Both the position numbers and the translations under genes were made by a program. This document shows, in pieces, positions 12,079 to 25,300 of a DNA stretch of 64,000 nucleotides. The stretch covers positions 19,553,033-19,617,032 of the forward strand of contig CM067508.1 of the NCBI GenBank assembly GCA_034509495.1, read 5' to 3'. Below the pieces are notes generated by a model. It ran no database searches and was not told the origin of the DNA. It saw only the letters and a list, made by a program, of their open reading frames with translations. Numbering within the stretch: position 1 is the first letter of the stretch; each line of letters starts with the position of its first letter. This DNA is from Acestrorhynchus altus (taxonomy: Eukaryota; Chordata; Actinopteri; Characiformes; Acestrorhynchidae).

Positions 12079-15000
12079 GTGGGAAGGATTGCACTTTCAA
12101 ACCTCAGCTGCACAGTAATGAAAGTGAGGTCATTTCCTCAGATCAGTGTGGAGTGTGAAATGGAATATAGAAGGAAGGGTCTAACACTTTGAGTGTACAC
12201 ATCTAACATTGTTTTAGGTAGAAATTAGACAATATCTATATACTGTGATGTTATGTTTGTTAATCCTGGATTGATTCTCAAAAACACAGTATTGATTGTT
12301 AATGAACATTTTAGATTTACTGATTGGCGACAGTGTTTCATTTTGTTTTGTGTTTAAACCCTGACTGCTAGATGGCAGTGTTGTACTCTGTCCTCAAATC
12401 CCACTGTCCTGATTGGCTCAGGAGTCAACTTTTCTGTTACTCATATTATATTCAGCTAGTGTTGTGTATGTCATATAAAGTATATTGTATTGCAAAAAAA
12501 AAAGGCAAATTGCTTACAGTATTGCAATAAATTGAATTGTAATGCCTATATGTTGATGTAACACATCAACACATTCTTAACAATACCAGAGACCATAATA
12601 TGCATGAGCTGATTATAATGTATTTATAGTGGTAATATAAAGTTATGTGTTAACTTAATCTACACCCCCATGTCTTTCAGATGTACCAACATTTGGATGT
12701 ATGATGGAACTGATTCAGTGCAGACATGTACTAAAGCCTTTCTTTACCTGAAACAGCTGCTACCTAGTATTATAACTATTACTACTGCTAAGCATATTAA
12801 TAATTATATCAGTAAAACTGTTCATAACAGTCACATTATACCATTTCATTTATAATTTATAATTCTAGAAATAGTGCACTGTTTCTAGAAGACGTAAATG
12901 ATGAGCTGGAAGTACTTTGATCATTTTTATAGTCTTCCTCTCCTCTGAAGCATCAACTAGATTTATTTAGGGCCAGCTTTTTAGAGAAGTTCATTATTGT
13001 TTTGTCGAGTGCTAAGTTTTAAAACTTGAAACTTTGCCATGTGACATGATCTGTCATATTTATTTTTGAGTGATATATTGATATACTGAAATAATTGCAA
13101 TAATCATTATTAATGTCATTTTTAGACCATATTTTTCCACTGCATTGTTCGTTGCACAAACTGCACTCACAGACAGACTCAGCCTCACCTCTGACAGAGA
13201 GAGATGAGTGGACAGAATAGCACAGGCTAAAATATTCATTATTCATTCTTATGTATAGACAAAGTAAATAAACTATAGGTGATAATATTGAGGTCAGAAA
13301 AAAAGACAAAATTTGTCTTCATATATTGTACAATTAGTTGACAATGTAATTATTACAACAGGCCTACGGGGGGGGGGGTGCCTAAATATTCCACACAACT
13401 GCATTTAAAAAGATTATAATATTATGACATCGAATGGTGTGTCACTCCATTTAGACGCTCCTTTTTTTCAGAAAGCCAGCCATCTGCCTATCCTTCCACA
13501 GTCACTGCAGAGGAAATCACTGCAGATGCATTTGGCTGGTTTCAGTGCTTTAGAGTGGGAAATCCATTGTTGTTTTTTAGCACATGGCTATTTGCAGTTT
13601 TCCACTGTGAGTGGAGCTAAATGCATGCTGCCAGTCCGTAAGGAGCTCTGCCTCAAGTGAGGAGGCCGTGGGTGACAGAGAGCTGGCAGCATCTCTGAGG
13701 CTTTACAGAGAGTGAGTGTAGAAATATAGGGTGGGATGGGGAGGAGGGCTGCAGCTAAAGGGGACCTGCTGATGGCCTGTCTGTGTTTCATCTGTGTCTA
13801 TAGTGTGGGTGGGAACGGGATGGCTCGAATGACTTGACCATTGATTTGTGCCAGCGAGTGCTGGCCCGCTCCTCCCTCCTCTACTCAGCCTGCATCTCAG
13901 GCTGCCTGAAACGGGACCCGTTCTTGGGGGGCCCGTTGTGAAACCACATCTGCGGAAACTGCTCCCCCCCCAAGTGCTTGATTTCACGCTAGGTTTTGGA
14001 GTGGTGACAGCTGTTTCCATGGGAACACGTTGCCACTGCCCAGGCAGGCGTGTCATGCTGGTGGCCACATAGACATTCGGCTGCCATTTAGGGGTCAGGG
14101 GACGAGACCAGGTCAGGCATATTAGCTGGAGACTGACAATTACAGTGACTTAACTTCTAAAGCACAGCAGGAGAGTAAAGAAACAGGAGTAGAGGGTGTA
14201 TGACATATGGAGTCAGTCGTACCCAGAGTCTGGCCATTCACAATAATGTCACAGCCTTCTGACTGGGATGCTTGTGTGAGGCCTTTTCACTGGCAATTTG
14301 TCATCGCATCTGTGGGCTGGATACATGCCAGCAGTGAGTCACAGGACAGTCCTGAATCAGTTTGTTGCAGGACTATTCTAATACAATGGCTAGTACATAT
14401 GAGTGACATAATGAATTTTCATAAAACATAAATTAAACATACTACAACATACGCAAACTATTTATAGATATAAACATGTATATAATTATAAATACACACT
14501 ACCAAGTTTGGACATATTTCCAAAACATGACAAAATAATATGCCTGTACTGTATAAACCATTAAAAAAAAAGAAAAAGAAAATGTTTTGTGTATTTAGGC
14601 AAACTCTAGCAGTATTCGAGTATTAGAGTATTAGTAGAGTAGTATATATATGAGACTAGAGACTGGTGGCTGTTTTTAGGGTATTACAGAAACTGTATTC
14701 AGGCGTGGTTTAACTGTTGTGGTTTGAGTGTTTTCCCCATTAAAGCCTATTTTTTCACAGTGTAGTGTAGTGCAGTGTAGTTGGTAATTTGAGGAGGAAT
14801 GCTACCAAAAAGCATTTTAGGCACACTAAAGCAAGCTAAAGTTAATGCAAACTAAAGCAGATCAATATGTCTATGATACAGTGGAGCATCAGAAGATGGA
14901 AGAAGGTGCTCTGGTCAGATGAGAAGTTTTTTTTTTTGCAAAATGCTATGTGTGTGGGGGAAAACTAACACTGCACATCACCCTGAACATACCATCCCCA

Positions 15001-15664
15001 CCTTGAAACATGGTGGTGGGAGCATCATGCATTGGGGATTCTTTTCTTCAAAAGGGACAGGAAAGTTGGTCGGAGTTGATGGGAAGTTGCTAAATACAGG
15101 GCAATCCTGGAGGCAATCCTGCAGGTCCTACAAAGCATTGAATCAAAGGGCTGAAAAGGTTTAATATTCATAATTTGTTAAAAAATTATGAAAAACATGT
15201 ATATACTATGCCTATCACATAAAATCCCAATAAAATACATTTATGTTTGTAATTATAACATGATTTATAACATGGTGTTTCTCTGAGACATTCAGAGCTA
15301 GTGAGGACTTCTTTTTGAATTTGTACAGTGCTTGCTGGATGTCCATCAGATGTTCTTTTTGAGCTGTTTGATTGGCCACCTCAAACTCCATATGCGATAG
15401 AATTCCCTATAGGCCTGACCTCAGCTTTACCCAGTATCACCACAGACTTTTCCAGTTTACCCACCTCCCTTCCTCTGATCCCCGCAGCTCAGGAAGTGGA
15501 ATCCCTCATACCTCGCTCCTCCAGTCCCTCATTTACAGTTCACTGATGCTGTTCATGGAACGCAGATCTTTATCTGAGATCCTACATTTGAGAAGCTCTG
15601 AGCTCTTTCATTTGTCTGAAACTTGCTAAAGCTCTGAGCAATGTCAGAGGTTAGATTTTTAAAT

Positions 15665-15746
<82 letters not shown>

Positions 15747-18700
15747 ACTCCTTATAATACTCACAGCATGTGTTGCAGATAAATAAATTATGAGGGGAAA
15801 AATAGATGATTTTAACATGACAGTAAGAGTAACCACTGTGCATTTTCATTATATTCTATTTTATATATTATAGTTCTTAAAAATAAAAGTGCTACAAATG
15901 GTGCTTTGAGTAATGCCAATTGAATAATCAAATCAAATTACAAGCACAATTGCACAATTGTTTTCTCACTGAACTGGACCAATTATAAATAACAGATGCT
16001 CTAATTAAATGTTCTATTCTCAAATTTAAAAAATGAAACAGAATGTTTTTGTAAAAATGTGCATTGTAAAATAAAGAGTTTATTTACTCATCTTTTATAT
16101 TTTGATCAATGATCTTATTTATAATGTCTTTGGTTTTACTGCACACAACACTGTTGTCCCAAAAGGATCCCAAAAGTGTTTTTATCTCACCATTTTATTG
16201 GCCTTGGGCAGGTCTGTGGTTCGTTTTTTAGTTTCCTGGATGGCCAAACGTATCATAAAAGCTAGAAAAGTTACACCAGTTAAATGAAATAGTTTCAATA
16301 GTTTATAGTTTTAGGGTTATAGTTTATGGGATATAGGTCCAGGCAAGGATAGCACTGAATCTGTGTCCAGGCTCAGACTGCAGCCTGCCTCTTAGTGACC
16401 TCAGAATATGGTATAGGAGCTGTGAGTGTGAAGTGTGGTAAAGAACCTTTACATTAACTTCTTTAAACCTTTAAAATGGTCTCAAAGTGGTTCTTTCTGG
16501 CATCACTCAAGAAACCTTTGTAGCACCTTTATTTATAACAATGTAAGATACAACATCTTGTCTTACCAGTGAGAACCAAAAGGGTCAAATGTATCTATTA
16601 CTTTGGAAGAGCCTGTCTGATACAGTTCTACCTTATTTCCACACACTCCAAATTTTACCCTTGCAATCTTATTTAAGACTCTACTTAACTGAACCCATGT
16701 TGCTGCTTTATGGAGCTCGGTGACCTCATCTTTCCTGGCTTGGTGCTGATGTCACATCAGGGACTGATTAGGTTCTAATGGGGGAGTGCCCGCAGGCAAG
16801 AGTGAAGAGCCTTTTCATAATTATCTGCATTTAGGTATCACCTAAAGTTCAAATTCAGTAGAAGATTCAATATTTGATTCTATACAGAACAGAGGCATCT
16901 TGGTGCAAATCGTTTTTGATTTAGCACAAATAGTACAAGTAGTGCCTAAATATATATTTTGTGTCCATTTGTTAATGTTAAAGGAACAGTATTTGACAAT
17001 TTTGTACGTTAAAACAGCAACCTTGATATAATGTTGATTGTACACTGATTAATAGGGAGAAAAATGCCTCTGTCATTCCCCCTGCAGGCTGGAACACTGC
17101 TACTGTACTGGGTCTTTGATGGAGTTGCACAAGAACCTGACTCCAGAACTGCTTAATTCTGCTTAACCTGAATCATATTTGTGTACAGTTCTGTGATATT
17201 ACTCTATTGCCTCAGTCCACATGCTTCTTTCACTTCAGATGCTGCTTTTGCATCTCTCAGCTTATGAACAAATGCATGTGTACAGGTGACGACTAGAGAG
17301 TGCTCAAAGTGTGATTTGTATTTACTGCAGTTGTGAATGTAAAAGTGAATTACAATATCCAAATGTAGGTAGAGCCCAGGAGCAAAAATACCAATTGTCA
17401 CATAATGCTGCACATGTTATTGTTGCATTAAAACTCTATTTATATACAGAACAGAGTGGTTTAAATAAAGTTATCCACTTTTTTGATTACTTGCCAAAAA
17501 TTAAGAGAATTGAACCGAATGTTAAGTGCATGCATAGCTTAAGTTCATCCCTTTTTTGTCAAATGTGAAACTGATGTGTTAGTTATGCGGCACCATAAAA
17601 CACACTGAATCTGACATTGTCATTTCCAATGTGGGACACTTTTAATATGTAGTACTGAAATCCGATACATATTCAGAATCCAGTAGTGTAACTTGGTCTG
17701 AAATTGGATTGGAATTCATACAACTTTTACATCAATCCTCCTCAACATTCCTCATGAATGCATATTGAGGAGACCTCATAATTATTTGGGGAGATGTCTC
17801 TGTTCAAATAAATTGTTCAAACAAGAATTATTTTTGCTGGTATTTACTAGTATTTGAGTCTTTTCTTCCATCTACCAGTGAAATGCTCTAAATGCTACAG
17901 GTTGCAACACAAGCCAAAAACAGTTGGAGAGGTGTTCTTTGCATGAATTACTACATCATTTCTTTTCCATTGGTATGGCTTATTTAGGGTATAAATACTA
18001 GTGCATTTAAAAAAATTGAGAAGATTGTGAAAGTTGCTTTCAATCAGTTGTTGAATGTGACCTTTTTACAGTGTGCCTCAACACATTCTTGATGATTAGC
18101 CCAGCTCTCTGCCACTGGAACGCACTGATATCACCTGTAAAGTTGGCAAAGTGAAACATGTCCTTTGGGCCTTCTTGCACATGCCTCAGTTTAGGAGTGG
18201 GAGCTATTTGGACAAATACTGAATATAGGTGACATTAAAAAAATTCTATGAACAGCCCAAAATAGATCTGATTTGGTGAGAAAATCAAATTTGGGACACT
18301 TTACCTGCTGTGTGAATGTAGCCTCAGTTACTCTGAAATGCATGTATGATTGTTCAGTTGAATTGCCCAGTTCAGGTAAACAGAATGAGATGCTAACATT
18401 ACCTCAGCATAAACACCACACTACACCACCCTAATGTGTTTCTTAGGGTGAAGTTAAATAGTTAAAGCAGAATTTCTTAACCCATGTCCTGGAATATCCC
18501 TGTCCTGCACATTTGAGTGCCCTTTCTGCTCTTAGCACAGCTGATTCAACTCATCAGTTCATTACCAAGCCTTTGCTCAGCAGAACCATGGGTATTAGAG
18601 CAGAGAAATTCACTAAATAATGCAGAGCGGTGGCACTCTAGCACCGCGACTGGGAAACACTCTCCCAGGTCTTCAATCTGAGTTGTATTTGTTTATTTTA

Positions 18701-19467
18701 ATTTATTGAGAACTATTTATCCATTTCCAGGAGTACAATGAGATGCTAGCTGGACTGGCCCAGGAAAGAGCTGAATCCTGCTCAGAGGACAGTTCCCATT
18801 TAGATGAACAGATGGAGCACACTGGGTGGAACATCTGTCGGTCTCCTTGTGGTGTTACCTCTTTTTCTGAAGTCATCAACTCTTGGTTCAAAGAGGGCCA
18901 GGACTACATCTACCAAAGTGGTCAGTGCAGGAATAATGGCACATGCAAGCATTACACACAGGTGATTTGTTTTAACTGTCAATTTTTGATAGTGAAAAAG
19001 ACACAGTGGTGTCCGGTTTTGGTTCTGGTGGGCCGGATTCCAGCACATTTTGGTGATCTGCCTTCATAAAGACATACAAAATCCTTCAACTAAAGTTATG
19101 TTTGGACCATCTTTGTAACCTCGTCAGTTTGAAGTTTTACATTTCTGGGTTTTTAGATTTTTAATTATACTTAGGTTGGGGGACTATGAGGGCCATAGCA
19201 GAAGCTTCAGTTTGTACATTTTGAGGTAGACCATTGTGGATGTTGAGGTGTTTTTTTTTTTGCTATTTAATAGTAGGTGAGGACAATGCAAAACAATTGG
19301 AGAGATGTTCATTTCATGAATTACTACATCATTTTGCTCCATTGGTACAGCATATTTTTGGTATATACTGTATTTACTAGTGCATCTTGGAAAATTGTAA
19401 TATTGTGCATTTTGTATTCATAATTTAATTAAACTATAATTAAAATACTTAAATATTAATTTAATAA

Positions 19468-19498
<31 letters not shown>

Positions 19499-22279
19499 CT
19501 GTCTCTTATACACATCTTAGGAAGACAAGCACTGACGACATGATCACCAAGGAGTTCTTCCTCCTTTCTATATAATCAAACTATAATTAAATATAAACTA
19601 CTTTAATTAAAGTATTTTAATATGAGATTCTGGATTTGATCAAAATTAAACTGACTTTTAATATTTTACTTTACATGTAAAGAAAATAAAATGACAGTTG
19701 GCTTTTTTAAATGAAATTATGAAATGCTCAAAAAAATAGTTTTATCTGTAGCACAATAACCAGTTTCCAATGCCCACCTAAACACAAATAACTAATTCTA
19801 CAACCTATGGTACAGTGAAATGCCAATTTTCTGACTTTGAAAGTTGACAAAAATAATCAGAATGCATAAGAACCACCATGTTGAATTGTTTGATTGTTGA
19901 ATTGCATTTTAGCACAGAGCTCATCAAACTGGGTTGTACTAAGTACCTCCAAAACAAACCCAAACAGGACACCCCAATGTGAAATGAAAATTTTCAGAAA
20001 TGTTCTGAATGCTACATGTGTCTTTGTGTGTCAGTTGGTGTGGGCCACATCCAGTCAAGTGGGCTGTGCTGTGCATGTGTGTAGAAGAGGAGCAGTGCAC
20101 TGGGACCTGTTTGTCTGTGCATATTCCCCAGGGTAAGAGAGCTTGCTGGTCTCATTCCCAGTTCTATTCCTGAGTGAACATTTTATATCAGTGTTTATTT
20201 ATTTGTTTGTTTGTTTATTTATTTAATATTAATACAGTATTGGTACACCTGCTCATTCATTGTTTCTTCTAAAATCAATGGTATTAAACAGTTGAATCCT
20301 GCTTTTGTTGGAGTAACTTTCTCTAGTGTCCAGGGAAGCCTTTCTGCTAGGTTTTGGAACATTTATAAAATGATTTGATTGCGTTCAGCAAGAAGAGCAA
20401 AGAGTTAGTGAGGTCAGAATGTTGAATAATCACACCCCATCTCATCCCTCAACTCATCTCAAAAGTGCTGGAAGTGGAAGACCTAGCTTGCCTTAATCTA
20501 CTGTACATTTAATTTTTTTTTTTCATTTGTTACAGAATATGTAAATAAAACAGGAGAATAAAGAGTCATTACTTAAAGCATAGTGATTATGTAAAAAACA
20601 AACAAACACGAAAATAAGAGGTCCCTGAAAAAAATGGGCCTCTATTGATACTGTCTGATAATATTTTTTTCAAAATTAAATATTCTAATAAGTTGAAATT
20701 CTGTAAGCTATAAGCTGTAATGATCAGCAGTTAAACAAAAAAGCTTGAACTATTTCACTTCACATGTAATGAAGATAAAATGTGTGACAGTTTACCTTTT
20801 GGAATTGATTATGAACAAGAACGGTGTGTTAAAACTAGTTCAGAACATTGGTTCATACAGGGCACAGATTGGGAAACACTGGTTTAGGGCAGTAGAGTCT
20901 CACCCTAAAGGTGAATGGTTCTGTTCATGTTATACATGCTTCTCATTGTATGTGCAGGGGAAACTGGGAGGTGAATGGCAGACAGGTGGTGCCCTATAAA
21001 GCAGGGGTTTACTGCTCTCTCTGTACGTCCTCCATGTCTGGCTGCCTTCGGCTTTGGGACCACGTTGGTGGTTTGTGTGGTAAGAACACTGTGGACCTAT
21101 GAATGATAGAACACTGCCTATGAATGTTGATTTTGGTCTACCTTAAACAAAAAAACACTCACTGTGAAACTAAAGCAGATAAGAGCTTTTCTTCCCAACT
21201 AAAAAGCCTTGCTGATTTACATTTTTATGACACCTTGTGTGCTTGTGCTGCTGGTGTTAGCAAAAAAAATGTGCTACATTGAGAGAATTTTAAAAGAAAT
21301 TGTCCTCTGTGTGCCTTTCATTAGGTGAGCTGTTAACGTGGCATGATAAAAGTTGTTTTTGTAGGCAAAGTGCACCCGGAGAAAAACACTAGCCCTATTA
21401 TATTATATTCATTTGAGCATAACTGCATCACAGCTGCCTGAAGCAATGTTTTTCCCATGGTATTTTCCGGTAATGAAGTTCACCCATGCTTCATTTTACA
21501 ACAAGAAATTGATGCTTTTCTATGCTTATTTTGGTAGTAAATTCTACTGCTTGTCAAAAGTTTTAAACCCCCCCCCAATGTAACCAGTTTTTATTGACAT
21601 TTAGAACCCTAAGCCAAATTTGTGCATTGTTTACGTAGTTTGATGTACTTTTATTTGCCAAAAAATTAAAAACATATTTATAGGAGACACAGGAGACAGT
21701 CTCATATTCCAGATTTTGTTATTGTCAGGAGATCCTAGGCTACTCAAATTTGTATTCATTTGAGATGTAAAAATTAGGAGAATATGTATGAAAATAATTG
21801 TATGAATAAAGGAGCGCCAACAACCCAATATCTGTGTCAATCATGTCATTAGCTCTGTCCCCTCTTGCTGATCAGTCTCAGTCTGAGTCTGCATGCAGGT
21901 TGAGGATGTACATGTGGACAGAGCAGTAAACATGCACTGGAAAGGTCATTTGCGATTTAAACTGGGATTTAGGTCAGTTGGACTTACTCAATCATAATAG
22001 GTCAAGGCTTGTAGTTTGAAATATGCGTATCCTGTCTATACATTACTCTGATCCTGATATATGAGGCCTAGAAAACAATATGTAACAGGGTCCAAAGGGT
22101 TAAGCTATAAATGCCCCAGTCCAGTGGTTTTGCCCTGTTCCAATCAGTCAATACCGATCCAATCTGAAAAATACTTCTATAAATAAAACTTTCACACAGT
22201 TTAGGTAAGATGTGTTGCTAATGTGTCATTACATAGTGTTCCCAGTTCTTTTAAAAGACTGCAGACAAATTGCAGAGAA

Positions 22280-22369
<90 letters not shown>

Positions 22370-25300
22370 TGTGTGTGTGCGTGTATTGATACACACTCTG
22401 AACTGATATATCTTAGTGTTTGTCAACTACAACTACTGAAGCATTTTATAGTGTGGTGATTGCATAGTGATTTGGTTTTCTATAGCATGGGTTTGTTAGC
22501 AGTAATATTAGTGCTTATTAAATACCCCTCTCAGTTTTGAGTGTACTGTTCAGTGATGGTCTACAAAGAAAGGCAAATGTACAGTAATCATAATTACCCA
22601 TACTTTTATTGTAGTATAGTTTCTGCTCTTTAAATTGAGTTAGATTGTGATAAACTCTCTTAACCTCTGTTATAGTGTGGGTTCATCTAAACAGCAAAGT
22701 AATCAGTACAGAGGAACAGAGGAATCAGTACAGAGGAATCAGTACAGAGGAATCAGTACAGAGGAATCAGTACAGAGGAATCTGTACTTATTTCCAGGTT
22801 CTTAAAGCTGTGGTATGTGTACAGTATAATTGGCTGGACTTTGGACTGGCTACTCTGAGGTCAGTCAGTGTATCTGTATCCATGACTTTTCTGGTGTCTG
22901 TGCAGGGTCGCTCCAGTGCAAATTCTAAACTGTTCTGTAGCCTTCAGAGAATATTCCCTTACTGCATCAGGCTGTGAATAATGTCCATTAATGTTCCTTT
23001 CAGGATGACAGAGGGCGATCTGAATTCGTACACAATCCATTAAAAAATGCCTGGATCAGCTCAGGACATTTCTAATGCAAGCACTATAAGTCCAGTGAAT
23101 AACCAGAAATGATGCAAAGTCCAGTGATCTCAAATGATACAAATGTAAGCAGTAAACTAGCAGAGCCATAATGCCAATTGTAATAAAAACGGTTCTTTTA
23201 AGAGAAGTGATGGTTTAAGCACTTACAGTTGTCTGTGAAAATGGAAATAAGCTTTGAAAACTGACATTGAAATTTGATTTTTTTTTGACTACAGGAAACA
23301 CTGGGGGTGTTCTAGAACTTTTGATTGATAATGTACATAGGGTGCAGTATGTTATGTATGTTATGCTTGTTACTATATATTTGTCTCCTTATGAGATTAG
23401 GGGTGTGACCTTTGACTTGTGAGTATGATTCTGGTTTCAGAGACCCCCAGGAATCCATGTCGAATGAGCTGTGGTCAGAATGGACAGCTGAACGTCTCTT
23501 CGTGCCAGTGTCACTGTGCCCCCGGGTTCACTGGACGCTTTTGCCAGGGTGACTCTTCTTGGAGATCTCACTGTACTGAATGACTACTGTTGCTCTAGGC
23601 TGATCTTTCAATACCTCTTAAGGATGTTCTAATCACATTTGTCCCCAATCCTATATGCAATTTAATATGGAACATGTACAAATACTAGTCTAAGACAAAT
23701 ACAGAATTTTTGGAACTGTGTATAGCGTAACTGCTACAGACTAAAGGATGATCTGCGGCCAGATTCACAAAAGCTTTCCAATGAAAAAGTACAAGCAGTC
23801 TTATGGTAAACACTAAGACGTTCATAACAATATACTTAAATGCAATTCTCCAAAAATCTTCAAATATATTCTTAAATATAAGTCTTAATAATAATTAAAT
23901 AATTCAATAATTTTATATACTTAATTTTATATACATTTGTTGCTTTAATGTAGCCTTTCATAACTTATCTTAGACAATGTGAAATAACATTTTTAATGAG
24001 TCAGTATTCAGTGAAATGTGGAGAAATAATTAAGTTAAAACATTTTCAGTAAACAAGAGCTTGAAGTCAAGCCCTTATGCTCTGTGACATCTACTGCACC
24101 CGAAGGATTACTAATTGGTAAATACATGCAAAGCAGTGCAAAGTTACTGAGCCCACCTGCCATGACCAAACATGTAGAAATGTACATGGACCCTAATTAT
24201 CTGTTACTTTTAAATTTATGACCACCATCAATATATCATCATTACTCCAGTCCACCTGAGCATTACAGCAGATGTGTGGGGGTCCAGTGTCACCTTATCA
24301 ATAAAGTATGGGTCCCCCCTTGTGAGCCTCATTCCTTCCAAGGTATCTTCCTCCAGCTCTGAGGGAGTTTTTTGCTGCTGCCTCCTTTTGGCTTGCTGAG
24401 AAGGGGGTTTCTGTCTTTAAGTTTTATATATTTCGAAAGTTGAACATTTTGTTGTGACGTCAATTAAAAGTGCTATACCAATAACTTTGATTTGATTTAG
24501 TTTGAGGATTTGTCTAAGCTGAAAAAACAGGTTACATTAGATTAAATGTATAATACCAGTTGTTCTCAGAATGTGTTGTAAGTGAAAGGTTAAATTATCC
24601 TTATAGCATGAAGTTAACAAAAAAGGAAGAAATTCTTCCTTAAGGCTTTTGTGTAGCTTGCCCCTGATTTACATTACATTCACATTTATGGCATTTGGCA
24701 GACACTCTTATCCTGAGTGACTTACAAAAGTGCTTTGCTGGTCAGAAAATATTCTTAGCTAGTTTGTAGAGCCTACAATCTAGACTTAGTTGCTGCCAAA
24801 TACAAATACCAGAATAGAGACCTTGCTCAACATATTACAATTTATCACAGAATATACATAATTATAAGGCTTTATAAGTCCAGCCAGAAGAAAGATGAAT
24901 TGACTGCATGAGCACCTGAGTGGCCCCTCTAGAGAGAAAAGGTTGAATTCTCTGGATGTTGTAAAGGTCAAATCTTGCTGTCTTGCTGGGGTAGAGTTTC
25001 GGGTGATGGGCCACCATCCATGGTGAAATGTCAGTGAGATTGAGCACCATCAGCATACAATTTTAAGAAAAGCCATGACAAAAAGGTTGCACACTCTATT
25101 ATTTAGTTGGACTGCCTTTAGATTCGGTGTGGCATCACTTCAACAAGCTTCTGCAATGTCATAATATTAATTTCTGTCCAGAATTGCATTAAATTTTACC
25201 CAAGACGTTGTATTGATGGAAAATCACTGCGCAAAGTCTTCTCCAGCACATACCAAAGATTCTCAATGGAGTTCAGGTCTGGACTCTGGTGGTCATTCCA

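Larger units (their letters stand above)
9517..18730 (+). other. clec18 intron 2
   Basis: 9.2 kb between CAP exons 2 and 3. Holds GT and AC arrays, a G-run near 13368-13379, a Tc1 remnant at 14880-15165 and a GC-richer block at 13840-14075. None of the open frames has splice context. Confidence 0.85.
18962..20034 (+). other. clec18 intron 3
   Basis: GTGATT donor, TGTCAG acceptor. Contains the second copy of a diverged repeat, an (AT)n run at 19471-19498 and the adapter remnant at 19499-19553, so its assembled length is unreliable. Confidence 0.85.
21080..23440 (+). other. clec18 intron 5
   Basis: 2.4 kb. Holds a Tc1-like fragment (21540-21840), a long (GT)n array and a 14-bp tandem repeat. 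Confidence 0.85.

Noticed and set aside
13703..14068. 121-codon minus-strand frame in clec18 intron 2
   Set aside because: GC-rich block without splice context; more likely a regulatory element or chance.
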